From Bryobacterales bacterium (GTDB lineage: Bacteria > Acidobacteriota > Terriglobia > Bryobacterales > Bryobacteraceae): DNA of 64,000 nt. The DNA lies in NCBI GenBank assembly GCA_003166865.1, contig PMUP01000067.1, forward strand, positions 1 to 64,000. Reading direction: 5' to 3'. Positions 33,529-42,145 of the stretch are shown here, in pieces (position 1 is the stretch's first letter; every line of letters starts with the position of its first letter). Both the position numbers and the translations under genes were made by a program. The notes beneath the pieces were generated by a model that saw only the letters and a list, made by a program, of their open reading frames with translations, did not search any database and had not been told where the DNA came from.

Positions 33529-34115
33529 ATGATGCACTACGCTCGGATGACCAGCCGACGTCGGCGATCGGGTGGACAGGGCTCCGGCCGCACTCGCCCG
33601 CACTTCCAGCGATGTGCTGCACGTGTTACTTACGCGAAAAATTCAACCAGCGGTCAGTGGGGAGCCCATGGAAGTTACGTCGCCCGCGAAAGTGCTACGC
33701 ATGAGGGTGATCCAAGGGCAGTCGGGTTCAAAGCCACCGAAAAAGCGATCGACATCGCAGCGCGCTCGAAGGTTGGCAAAAGACCAACGATGAGCGGCTT
33801 TGGAAACTAATTGTGTCTCCTGAGTTCGGAGACCGGGTGGATCTGAAATGGTTGACTCGCGATGTGATCTCACAGATGGAGACCGATCTCGGCACGCGTC
33901 TCGAATGGGTAGCGGCCTCCCACTTCAATACCGAGCATCCGCATGTTCATGTTGCGCTGCGAGGCGTAGGAGCGGAAGGTCGGTCGCTGCGTCTTAGCCG
34001 TCGCGAGGTACCCAAACATCGTTATACGTCGCTCGACCGCATCATCCAGCGGGATGCTGACAGAGCCGAGGGCTTCATATCTGACGTAGCCCTGGAATTC
34101 GCACACCGGGCCTGA
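33529..34115 (+). pseudogene. VirD2/MobA-like relaxase remnant, frameshifted and short
   Basis: The first frame carries ARVTYAKNSTSGQWGAHGSY followed by VARESA, the opening of a group of mobilisation relaxases. Near 33765 the frame changes by one base; the second frame continues LEGWQKTNDERLWKLIVSPE, then LTRDVISQMETDLGTRLEWV and the metal-binding HFNTEHPHVHVALRGV (three-His motif). The product would stop at 34115, where relatives normally continue for several hundred residues. The gene is both frameshifted and truncated or rearranged. It supports the view that this was a mobilisable element. Confidence 0.65.
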
Positions 34116-34139
34116 TTCACGATTCCGAACGGTGTTGAC

Positions 34140-35651
34140 TCATAGCGTCCAGACGCAATGACCCTTCTGATAGAACGAGAGCTGGCCGCCCTCGCTCACC
34201 ATCAATACATTTCCAAATTGCGAGGCGCCGATGGCCGCCGCGGTACGTCCCCCTTCGCCGATCTCCTCATCCTCATCCACCTGCTGGCGGTGCCGAAGAA
34301 TCGCTCCGAACGCGAGCAATCTTGAATCGAGATCGAGCACGACGCTCCCATCGATCTGCGCTATGCTTTCGAGAACGGCCGATGAAAGGTCGGTAGCGCG
34401 GGTTTTTTGCAGCAGGTAATGGAGCCGATTCTTGGCGCTTGCTCTCTTCCGCCGGCCGGTCTCCAGCAGATCCAGTGCGCTCACAATCTGGCGAGCGTGC
34501 CGCGCGTCTTCGAGCACGACAAACATCCCTCCGCGGCGGTGTTCAGCGAGGTTAAGACCGGCAGAAAAAAGCCGCGCGGCCAGCTCTTTCCGTCCGATAG
34601 CAGCCTCCCACGCTTCATATTTCGAGACCGAGTCTGTAAGATGCCAGCGCCCGTCGAAAAAATTGAACAATTGAACGCCCTCGCCGAAGATCTTAATCTC
34701 ACCATTCGGTGTCAGGACAAGGCATATATGGCCGCCGCACAAAGTAGCTTGGCTGTGGGTTCGATAGCGTCGCGCACTGGGAACCGGAAGCTCCAGTGCG
34801 CTGAAGGGTTGTGCCCATTCCTGCACGTCCACCAGTTCCACCATAAAGCCCTTTTCGTCCACTAATGCGATGGTCCGTAAGCCGTCGCAGATGCGATGAA
34901 AGCTATGAATTGCAGTCAAATCGCTCGAATATGGGAGTGCATCGGCGGGTTGCGATGGCACCGAGTGACAAGCATCTGGCCACGCCCCGAAAAGCAAGGC
35001 GCCGGTCGAGATTCGTTTGTCCTCGTAAGAGCTGAGCGCGCTAATTCGAAGGACCTCGATAGCCTCGGAAACGCGATCAGGAAGTGTGGCCACGCTTACG
35101 GCATCATCGAAGACGCGTCCATCGAGAAATGTAGAAACATAGCGATCCTCGGTCAGACCGCCGAAGATCGGCATATTTTGGGCCGCGACGTCGCGGTTGA
35201 ACAGTAGCTCGTGGCGCGTGGAAAGGAACTTTGCAATGCTTCGAACCATCTTCTGTTGGTGATCGCTGAATTCCTTGTGATTGGTGAGCGCATACCTGGT
35301 TCCTAGCCAATCAAAACTTAGGCTTCCGTTGGACACCGCCTGAAAAACGATCTGCGGCGTCCATTCCGCAACTTGCCCGACAATCTCCAGGTTACTGGAA
35401 GGAAGGAAATAGTGGACACCTCGTCTCAGGAGCTGTTGATACAACCCATCCAAAACTGGTTTGCCACTTTCCTCGCGTGCGGATCCGACCATGTCTGTTG
35501 GATGCTTCGAGGAGGCAAAACGGTTCTTGGCAGACGCGCACGCTTGAGCCACGCTACGTTCCTTCGACGCGAGTGTCGCTGGACTCTCAAAGACTCGTGC
35601 GATTTTTCCTGGATACCGCAGCATCGGCATCATCTCGAAATGGCCTGTCAC
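34140..35651 (-). CDS. Large protein with C-terminal diadenylate-cyclase-like (DAC) sensor domain
   Basis: A 503-residue intact ORF. The C-terminal region has the layout of DAC-fold domains: a GGMFVVLEDARHA strand near 373, IDGSVVLDLDSRLLAFGAIL at 433-452 (DGA-motif position, here DGS) and GGRTAAAIGASQFGNVLMVS ending near 485 (RHR-motif position, here RTA), then GGQLSFYQKG. Loss of canonical DGA and RHR residues suggests ligand sensing rather than c-di-AMP synthesis, as proposed for DAC-derived sensor families in nucleotide-signalling conflict systems. The N-terminal half (about 60-330) is unrecognised. It lies between the relaxase remnant and a chimeric ORF, inside the decayed mobile region. 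An internal start (ATG at residue 7 or 8) is possible. Confidence 0.55.
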   Translation of the reverse strand: MTGHFEMMPMLRYPGKIARVFESPATLASKERSVAQACASAKNRFASSKHPTDMVGSAREESGKPVLDGLYQQLLRRGVHYFLPSSNLEIVGQVAEWTPQIVFQAVSNGSLSFDWLGTRYALTNHKEFSDHQQKMVRSIAKFLSTRHELLFNRDVAAQNMPIFGGLTEDRYVSTFLDGRVFDDAVSVATLPDRVSEAIEVLRISALSSYEDKRISTGALLFGAWPDACHSVPSQPADALPYSSDLTAIHSFHRICDGLRTIALVDEKGFMVELVDVQEWAQPFSALELPVPSARRYRTHSQATLCGGHICLVLTPNGEIKIFGEGVQLFNFFDGRWHLTDSVSKYEAWEAAIGRKELAARLFSAGLNLAEHRRGGMFVVLEDARHARQIVSALDLLETGRRKRASAKNRLHYLLQKTRATDLSSAVLESIAQIDGSVVLDLDSRLLAFGAILRHRQQVDEDEEIGEGGRTAAAIGASQFGNVLMVSEGGQLSFYQKGHCVWTL

Positions 35652-35706
35652 GTGCCTCAGAACGAAGGTGCTCGCGAGCGGCAGTCACATAGAAAGGTCA
35701 AACTCA

Positions 35707-36021
35707 ATGGGAACGGTTACTTGTACTGCGGATAAAGTTTCCCCCATGCCATTATGGCGAGGCGAACAGAAAGAAGCCCTGATCATTCGCCAAATCCTCG
35801 GAGGTAGACGTGATCTGCTGGAGAACCTGATCGAGCCGCATCTCGAGGTCGCGCGCGGGTTTCAACCTTTCAGCGCCGCCGAAATGCAAACCATCCGCGA
35901 CGCGTGCCGATCTGGCGCCTCGGATGGGCACATGGAGCTCTTCAAGACAACCAAGAAATACGACGGAGACCTGGGACGTGAGATGCACGGGTTTCCATCG
36001 AGCGCGGAACTTCCCGTGTAA
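35707..36021 (+). pseudogene. Chimeric ORF: sigma-factor-like start fused to aldo/keto-reductase end
   Basis: A 104-codon ORF (ATG 35707 after AAAGG). The first half contains EALIIRQILGGRRDLLENLI then EPHL, which looks like the N-terminal helix of an ECF sigma factor. From about LEVARGFQPFSAAEMQTIRD onward it matches the C-terminus of aldo/keto reductases (GHMELFKTTKKYDGDLGREM, then HGFPS). Neither part is a complete domain. It is most simply a deletion fusion of two gene fragments. Expression would give a nonfunctional or novel peptide. Confidence 0.5.
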
Positions 36022-36101
36022 GCCCTACCTGTATTGAAAACGAAAGGCGGGGCTCTATAACTCGCTTGAGCCGCGCCGTCATTGAAGCGCAAAATCATTG
36101 A

Positions 36102-36257
36102 TCATTTGGGACCTACCTGCGTTTGCGTTTGCGCCGGGCGAAACAGCTGTATGGAGCTGAGCAATGTGTTGTACACGCCCCAGGCGAATGGCACTCCAAC
36201 CACAAGCCAGGCGAGGAACATTACAACTATCGACGAGTTTGTCCTGCTATCTCCCAC
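36102..36257 (-). CDS. Small subunit associated with OFA-type MFS transporter
   Basis: A 51-residue single-helix membrane protein, MFLAWLVVGVPFAWGVYNTL in the middle, then SSIQLF. It starts at GTG 36257 with GAGGAG nine bases upstream, immediately after the stop of the transporter remnant (36259-36261). Short proteins of this kind accompany oxalate/formate-antiporter-family transporters in several bacteria. The gene looks intact although its partner is broken. Too short for a firm call. Confidence 0.55.
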   Translation of the reverse strand: MGDSRTNSSIVVMFLAWLVVGVPFAWGVYNTLLSSIQLFRPAQTQTQVGPK

Positions 36258-36258
36258 T

Positions 36259-37450
36259 TTAATGGCTCCTCTGCGGCTCGAGATTGGAATCAGTGTGTTC
36301 CAGTACGGATGAGAGCCAGTACCTCTGCGGCACCGGCCGAACCATCAGGTTCGCTATGCACCCAACCACCAGTAACCCGGCCATTACGAACAGCACTGTT
36401 TGGCAGGGGCCAGCGTTGTCCACCCCATGTTCGATTTGATAATCGCGCATGTAGTTCACCGAACACAAAGTAGGTCTGTTTTCGTCCGAGGTAGTCGGAA
36501 GCGGTGGACCAGAAAAACCTGCCTGCCATGTTGAATAGGCTAAGCAGGCCGACAAACCCGCCCGCCGCCAGCGGTCCGATAGTCCCCTTACTCCTGGATC
36601 ATAGGCGAAGCTTGTTCCAGGATTCCGATGCCCGCCGTCACGTTGGTGCACAGAACGATCCACAAAAGCCAGAACTGCTTTGTCCCAAACGCCGTATCAA
36701 ACATCCACATTGTGCGTCGTTATCACAAGGCTTGCGGCCTGACACTGGGAGTCCAATGTTCTAGCTTCCAACCATCGCGGGTACTCGTATCGTAAATACG
36801 CCAAACATCATGAGTAGAAAATATAGCGTGCCCATGACCAGGAACGTCTTTCCAACGCCCGTGTCTTGTGTCGACCGGAAATGAGCCATCAATTTGGATC
36901 CCCAAGGGCGACCCGATCATGGCGCCACCACCGAATCCCATGATGGCCATGCCGGTTGCCAACCCTGGGCGATCAGGAAACCATTTGATGAGTGTCGAAA
37001 CCGGCGAGGTGTATCCGAGTCCCAGGCCCGTTCCACCGATGACGCCATATCCCAGGTAAATGAGCCATAGTCGATGTGTGGCCACGCCAAGGTACGAGAC
37101 ATAAAAGCCCAGTGCAAAGCACACGGCCGCGGCGAACATCGCTTTCCTTGGGCCGGCCTTTTCCGACCACCTGCCAAAAACCGCCGCTGAAAGTCCCAGC
37201 ATGACGATGGCCAGCGAAAATATCCAGGCGACTTGCGTCTGTTTCCAATCGCTGGGCAACGACTTGTTCACTCCCAGCGGTTGGGTCAACGAAATCTTAA
37301 AGACATGAAGGAATAAACCTGTCCGATACATAGATGGATGGCCAGCGCGGCAGGTGGAACCAACCATCGGCTGTATCCTGGAGGGGCGATCGAACGTTCG
37401 CGATCGAGCAAAGGCGCCGTTGACAAACCAATTGATGTTACGGGATTCAT
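36259..37450 (-). pseudogene. OFA-family MFS transporter (oxalate/formate antiporter type), decayed
   Basis: Starting at ATG 37450 (AAGGAG upstream) the minus strand encodes a leader, RWLVPPAALAIHLCIGQVYS and then a frameshift near 37307. The next frame gives SDWKQTQVAWIFSLAIVMLG, FGRWSEKAGPRKAM, GTGLGLGYTSPVSTLIKWFP and GGGAMIGSPLG, after which the frame is lost and the middle of the protein is missing. The last helix survives as VLFVMAGLLVVGCIANLMVR. These are hallmarks of oxalate/formate antiporter family permeases, normally 12 helices. It lies 58 bases downstream of the oxalate decarboxylase gene. With several lesions this is a true pseudogene. Confidence 0.75.
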
Positions 37451-37507
37451 CTACTGATCTCCTTGGGGGCCTCGCACGTCGGCCCCCTAGCTCTTCACGG
37501 CCCGGCT

Positions 37508-38776
37508 TTACACTGGGGTTATAACCATCTCCTGCTTCGGGATGCTATCCAGCATCGACATTCCCACTCCCAAATGCTGATCCATCAGCAGGTGCGGTGT
37601 GTGCGCCATCCATTCCGCTAACGAGATGTCCTGGTATTCGCTGGTCTTAAACATCTCGAGAAAGACCAAGTCCGAATCGCCCGTATTCTCGATGTAATGA
37701 GGATTGGAAATCGGAACGTATCCGACATCTCCCTCTTCGAAATCCATGGTTCGGGCATCTGAACCTGCGATGAACAGTGTCATCCGCCCCTTGCCCGTGA
37801 TGTAGTATTGCCACTCATCCGCGTTAGGATGCCAATGCAATTCGCGCAGGCCGCCCGGCTTCAGAGTGACGATCGCCGCGGAAATCGGAGTGACTGGGAA
37901 GATTTTAGAATCGATGATCTTCACTTCGCCGCCGCGCGTGACCTTGGTAGGCTGCATGGTGCTGGCTTTGAAGTCGAAACGCTTTGGCACGGTGCCGGTT
38001 CCTTGGGCGCCCTGCGCTTGCTCGGCTTCGAGAGGTCCGGGCAGGCCCGTTTGAAAGATGAAGAGCTCTTTCTTTGGAATCTTGTCGAAAGTGGAGGCCG
38101 GCGCGTTGAAGTTTTTCGCAAGGACTTCCTTGGGCGTGTGCGAGAGCCAGTCGGTAATCAGGAAGGTTTGAAACTCATCAAAGTTTCCGTCGTCGAATAC
38201 CAGCAGAAATCTGCAACCATCCGGGCCCAGGCCCTGGATCGAATGCGGCACTCCCTTCGGAAACAGCCACAAATCGCCCTGGCCGACGTCGCTGACGAAA
38301 CTCCTGCCTTCCTGATCCACAGCGGTGATGCGCGCGTTTCCGTTGAGCATGATGGCCCATTCCGCTTCGACGTGCCAGTGGAGCTCGCGAACGCCGCCGG
38401 CGGTGAGCTTCATCTCCACGCCCGCGATGTCTTTTGACATCGGCAACTCACGCGCGGTCACCTGACGGGTCCATCCGCCACTCTCGACGCGTTTGTGTGA
38501 GACGGAAAACGAAGCCTTAAACGGCTTTACGGTGCCGTGATCGGTGGAAGGAGCCCATTCGGAATCGGGATTCTCGGCGGCCAGGGGCAAGTTCTGCGGG
38601 CCGGGGTCGACCTCGTTGGGCGCGTTATGGGCAGCTGGCTTCTGCGCCTGCGGAGATGCATGCGCGTCTTTTGCGCCGGCCATTGTCAGCGCGGCGGCGG
38701 CCGCGAGAGCCGCGGAGCTCAATCCAAAAGCTTCTCGTCTACTGATCTTCGTATCGTGATTCTCAGTGTCAGCCAT
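37508..38776 (-). CDS. oxdC: Two-cupin oxalate decarboxylase, Tat-exported
   Basis: A 422-residue bicupin. A Tat signal (ISRREAFGLSSAALAAAA) leads to two cupin domains: the first with metal ligands HWH and the Glu in VRELHWHVEAEW plus His in GVPHSIQG, the second with GLRELHWHPNADEW and NPHYIENTG. These are the Mn-binding sets of oxalate decarboxylase, which converts oxalate to formate and CO2. The flexible lid that reads SENST in Bacillus OxdC reads DEFQT here (VFDDGNFDEFQTFLITDWL), keeping the Glu. It follows the porin gene by 11 bases and precedes the broken antiporter. Substrate is likely oxalate; the changed lid leaves oxidase activity or another substrate possible. Confidence 0.82.
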   Translation of the reverse strand: MADTENHDTKISRREAFGLSSAALAAAAALTMAGAKDAHASPQAQKPAAHNAPNEVDPGPQNLPLAAENPDSEWAPSTDHGTVKPFKASFSVSHKRVESGGWTRQVTARELPMSKDIAGVEMKLTAGGVRELHWHVEAEWAIMLNGNARITAVDQEGRSFVSDVGQGDLWLFPKGVPHSIQGLGPDGCRFLLVFDDGNFDEFQTFLITDWLSHTPKEVLAKNFNAPASTFDKIPKKELFIFQTGLPGPLEAEQAQGAQGTGTVPKRFDFKASTMQPTKVTRGGEVKIIDSKIFPVTPISAAIVTLKPGGLRELHWHPNADEWQYYITGKGRMTLFIAGSDARTMDFEEGDVGYVPISNPHYIENTGDSDLVFLEMFKTSEYQDISLAEWMAHTPHLLMDQHLGVGMSMLDSIPKQEMVITPV

Positions 38777-38787
38777 GGTGTGTCCTT

Positions 38788-40233
38788 TCAGAAAATATAG
38801 GTTACGTAGGCAAACGGATAGTTGTAATCCTTGCCGTCGCTAGCTTCATTCAGGTACTTGCCTGTAAACAAATGGGCCAGACCGAACCCGTAATTTACAT
38901 GCTTATTTTGCTCGTATTCCGCGATGAGGTCGAGCTCGTCGCCGAGATGGCTGCTCGTGGCTCCCGGGTGCGCAGCGATGGCGACGGCGCCGCTGGAGGC
39001 ATAGACTGCATCGTTCCTGGTGGCCAGCCAGAAATCGTCGAACATTTCGGTCAGTGTCCACTTCTTTCCAACTTTCTCGTCGACGCCGGTTCGAAAATCC
39101 TCGATATTCCTCCATCCGAACTGGTCGGCGAAGGACATCTTGTCGTGCGCGGAGGGATAGAGCTGGTCATGCGTGCCCCACGTGTTGCTATCCGGGTTTT
39201 TGTTGCCCGAGGCGTAATTGTATTCAGCGAAAACTCTCGGCTGGGTGCGCGTGTTCTTGAAGGTATAGCCGGCATTCCAGTGTCCGGCCCAGGCGTCAAT
39301 CGTGTAGACTCCGAGCGAGCCGGTTTGCTTGTTCATTTCGACGTCGTAATCGAAATTGCCAAGAAACGTGCCGGCGAGGCGCGCACCTCCCGTTACTTCG
39401 CTGAGCGCCCCGTGGCCTTCGGTTTCCAGGAGCGGCACGTTGCCGGGAGCAACTCGCCAAAGAACGTAAGGCTCGAACGTCGCGCGCGGGATGAAATGCG
39501 TAAGGCTGCTATAGATTCCATAGAGATTGTTGCCTTCGAGGTGGTGATCAATGACGCCGTCGCGAGCGATGATGACGGACGACGCAAATATGCTGACTTT
39601 GAATCCTGGATGATGAAGGTCGAGCCTGGCGGTGTCGAAGGTGCGCCCCATATTCAGCCAGTCGGACGGCCCAATAACCCGTTCGTCGCCAAAGCTCAAC
39701 ATCTCGCGGCCTCCGATGAGGTCAAACCAGCCTTCGGTGGAGCTGCCAATCTGCGCGTAAGCTTCGCGAATGTCCCAAATGTTTTGATAGGGCGGTATGG
39801 TGCCTACCTCATGATTGAAGAAGACTCGCGCATCCTGGGTTACTCCGACGAACTCGAGCCAGTGGGTGGGCTGGATGTAGATGCCGAGGCGGAGTTGGGT
39901 GAGGTCATACGTGTCGTTTACGGGGGCAAACTTGAGCCCATCCTGACTTTCCACTCGGTCGCGAAATTGTCCGCCGAACTGAATCCAATGAGGGAGCAAT
40001 TGGTCTAGTTGGGTGATGGGGAATAGCCAACCGTCTGGATTGGGTCCGGTTACCCGTAGGTCCGTGGACGCATGCGATTCACCAGGGGTGTCGGGTTGGA
40101 ACGGCTCAGTGGAAGGAGGCGTGTATTGTTGAGCCATGGCGCTGCCGGCAACCACAGCGCTCAATACAAAGATGCGTGATAAGTGCTTTGTCTTGCGAGC
40201 GGCTCTCCTGGAGGTAGAACAAGTCCGTATCAT
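38788..40233 (-). CDS. Alginate-export-family (AlgE-like) outer membrane porin
   Basis: A 481-residue outer-membrane beta-barrel. A signal peptide ends near AVVAGSAMAQ (about residue 35). The mature part has the alginate_exp pattern: WIQFGGQFRDRVESQDGLKF, LRLGIYIQPTHWLEFVGVTQ, DARVF, REAYAQIGSS and GGREMLSFGDERVIG, with alternating aromatic strands to the final aromatic AYVTYIF. In this operon it probably admits oxalate or other organic acids rather than alginate. The ATG at 40233 is preceded by GGAAGGAG. First gene of the porin-oxdC-transporter operon. Confidence 0.78.
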   Translation of the reverse strand: MIRTCSTSRRAARKTKHLSRIFVLSAVVAGSAMAQQYTPPSTEPFQPDTPGESHASTDLRVTGPNPDGWLFPITQLDQLLPHWIQFGGQFRDRVESQDGLKFAPVNDTYDLTQLRLGIYIQPTHWLEFVGVTQDARVFFNHEVGTIPPYQNIWDIREAYAQIGSSTEGWFDLIGGREMLSFGDERVIGPSDWLNMGRTFDTARLDLHHPGFKVSIFASSVIIARDGVIDHHLEGNNLYGIYSSLTHFIPRATFEPYVLWRVAPGNVPLLETEGHGALSEVTGGARLAGTFLGNFDYDVEMNKQTGSLGVYTIDAWAGHWNAGYTFKNTRTQPRVFAEYNYASGNKNPDSNTWGTHDQLYPSAHDKMSFADQFGWRNIEDFRTGVDEKVGKKWTLTEMFDDFWLATRNDAVYASSGAVAIAAHPGATSSHLGDELDLIAEYEQNKHVNYGFGLAHLFTGKYLNEASDGKDYNYPFAYVTYIF

Positions 40234-40379
40234 TCGTCATCTCCTTCCGGTGTCGTTGCGCGTCATGTCGATGTATAAAGCAATTTGCACGCCATCAGTC
40301 ACCCTTTGCTAATCAAGCAAATCGCCCGAGATGCAGAATTCGCCGCACCGCCATGTCGACAGCACTGTCGGCCGGTCAC

Positions 40380-40525
40380 TCCTAGCAGTTGGGTCAACGG
40401 AATCTTGAAGACACTGAAGGAATACACCTGCCCGATACATAGATGGATCGCCAGCGCGGCAGGTGGAACAAGCCATGGGCTGTATCGTGGAGGGGCGATC
40501 GAACGTTCCCGGTAGAGCAAAGAAC
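40380..40525 (-). pseudogene. Second, truncated copy of the OFA transporter N-terminus
   Basis: This piece repeats, with about a dozen differences, the 5' part of the OFA gene at 37275-37415: RERSIAPPRYSPWLVPPAAL, then AIHLCIGQVYSFSVFKIPLT and QLLGV. Here the reading frame is intact where the first copy is shifted. It ends abruptly after QLLGVT and continues into unrelated sequence. It is a duplicated, truncated gene start upstream of the porin gene. Confidence 0.7.
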
Positions 40526-40778
40526 TCTGGACTTTCGCCACATGCTCTTGCGGCATAAGACGAGGTATCGACAGTCGAGACGTCAGGCTGACCAATCCAT
40601 TAATACGCTCCAAAGCTCGACCCCTGTGCGCGCTCGTACATGTGGGCCTGATTGATAGACCCTGGCCAAGTCGAACGTCTCCTCGAGGCTCCGAGCGCGA
40701 AATGTCCCGCCCCGCCGGCTTAGACTTTGGTTGCACGGGTTCGTCTCGTTTTCTCCCACAGAATTGCTAAACAGATTG

Positions 40779-41066
40779 CTAACACGCTAGCCAGTCTCCA
40801 CTGAACGGAGGACGGCGATTTAGGATATGAAATCTGCGTGCGGCGAAGAAACCATCCATCGATTTTTCGTACCTGTCACTGGCTTCTCTCCCTCGGCCGG
40901 GAAACAGGTGTCCGTAAGTGTCGAAGGTAACGTGGAAGCTGGAATACCCCATCTGATCCCGAACGTATTGTCCATCTAGTACAATTGTCGCAGCCCAGGA
41001 CCGCTCAACGGAGCGGATGGCGGAATCCCATTGTTCACCGCGAATCTTCTGGCCTGCGTAGAGGAG
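40779..41066 (-). pseudogene. C-terminal remnant of a second tyrosine recombinase
   Basis: The minus-strand frame ending at 40779 contains YVRDQMGYSSFHVTFDTYGH followed by LFPG, the C-terminal box of a phage-type integrase with its catalytic Tyr, but the usual His of the GH pair is Tyr (GYSS). Upstream the sequence degenerates and is cut at the left end of the IS3-like element at 41067. This integrase is not the one at 31900-33083. Confidence 0.65.
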
Positions 41067-41124
41067 TGAACCCCAAAACTGAGACACTCGGAATGAACGC
41101 ACTTCCCATTAAACGGGAGGACGA

Positions 41125-41502
41125 ATGGGAAATTGGCGACGGCATAGCCGGGAGTTCAAACAGCAGGTAGTGGAGCGGATGAAGACCAGCGACAACATCC
41201 ACGAGTTGGCGCGGGAACTGGGGATCGAGCGGAAGCTGATGTACACGTGGAAATGCCAGTTCGAGGGGCGGCCGGAGAAGAACCACGCCGACTACCGGGG
41301 AGCTGCGCCGGACACGGCATAGGCACGCCTGCGGCGTGAGAACAAAGAGCTGAAGGAAGCGTTGGGAGAGAAGGCGGCGGAAGTGGATTTTTTCGTCGCT
41401 GCCTTGCGCAGAGTGAAACGGGATCGGGCAACGAACGGCGCCGCTGGCGGTCCAGCGTCTACGCCGAAATCCGGGCGCAGATCACAACGCAAGGCAAACT
41501 GA
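41125..41502 (+). pseudogene. IS3-family OrfA, interrupted by TAG
   Basis: The first 65 codons give a typical OrfA helix-turn-helix (HSREFKQQVVERMKTSDNIH, ELARELGIERKLMYTW). A TAG at 41320-41322 interrupts. The same frame then resumes ARLRRENKELKEALGEKAAE, the leucine-zipper part, and ends at 41502. Without the stop it would be a normal 125-residue OrfA. Confidence 0.7.
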
Positions 41503-42145
41503 GCGTGGAGCAGATGTGCTGGCTGGCGGGAGTGAGCCGGGCCGGATATTATCGGGCTCTGCGGGAGCAGCATCCGGAGGAAGAGGACCTGGAAGTCCGC
41601 GCCGCTATTCAGGAGATCGCACTAGGACATCACCGCCGCTACGGTTACCGGCGCATCGGAGCTGAGCTGCGGCGGCCGGGCTGCAGGTGAACCACAAGCG
41701 CGTGGTTCGATGGATGCGAGAGGACAATTGGTCGCCATCCGGCAACGGCGTTTCGTCATCACCACCGATTCGCAGCATGAGCTGGAGGTGTATCTGAACC
41801 TGGCCAAACGGATGAAGCTGACTGCCGCTAACCAGCTGTGGATCGCGGATCTGACATACATCCGGCTGCACAGCGAGTGCGTCTATTTGGCGGTCATCCT
41901 GGATGCCTGGTCACGCTGGGTGGTGGGGTGGGCACTGGATCGCACTTTGGCAGCACGGCTGGCGGTCGCGGCGCTGGAGCGGGCCATCGCAGCGCGCCAA
42001 CCACAGCCGGGTGTGGTGCATCATTCCGACCGCGGCATCCAGTACGCATCCCACGACTATGTGAGTCTACTGGACAAACACCACATGACGCCGAGCATGA
42101 GCCGACCAGCAAATCCTTACGACAACGCCATCTGCGAGAGAGGGG
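41460..42145 (+). pseudogene. IS3-family OrfB transposase, frameshifted and 3'-truncated
   Basis: Three frames are needed: IRAQITTQGKLSVEQMCWLA to RYGYRRIGAELRRPG, then LQVNHKRVVRWMREDNW after a shift near 41685, then a long frame after a shift near 41730. The last contains the DDE catalytic core: Asp in LWIADLTYIRL, Asp in HHSDRGIQYAS and Glu in YDNAICER. After that Glu the sequence no longer matches, so the C-terminal part is deleted. Confidence 0.7.

Larger units (their letters stand above)
41067..42145 (+). mobile_element. Truncated IS3-family element
   Basis: The left end, TGAACCCCAAAACTGAGACA at 41067-41086, looks like an IS3-family terminal repeat. It is followed by an OrfA-OrfB pair in the usual -1 arrangement. 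The homology to IS3 transposase stops near 42140, just after the catalytic Glu, and no matching right repeat is seen. The copy therefore lacks its 3' end and is inactive. Confidence 0.75.

Noticed and set aside
38872..40008. 378-codon plus-strand ORF opposite the porin gene
   Set aside because: It mirrors the codons of the AlgE-like porin; no independent motif or start signal.
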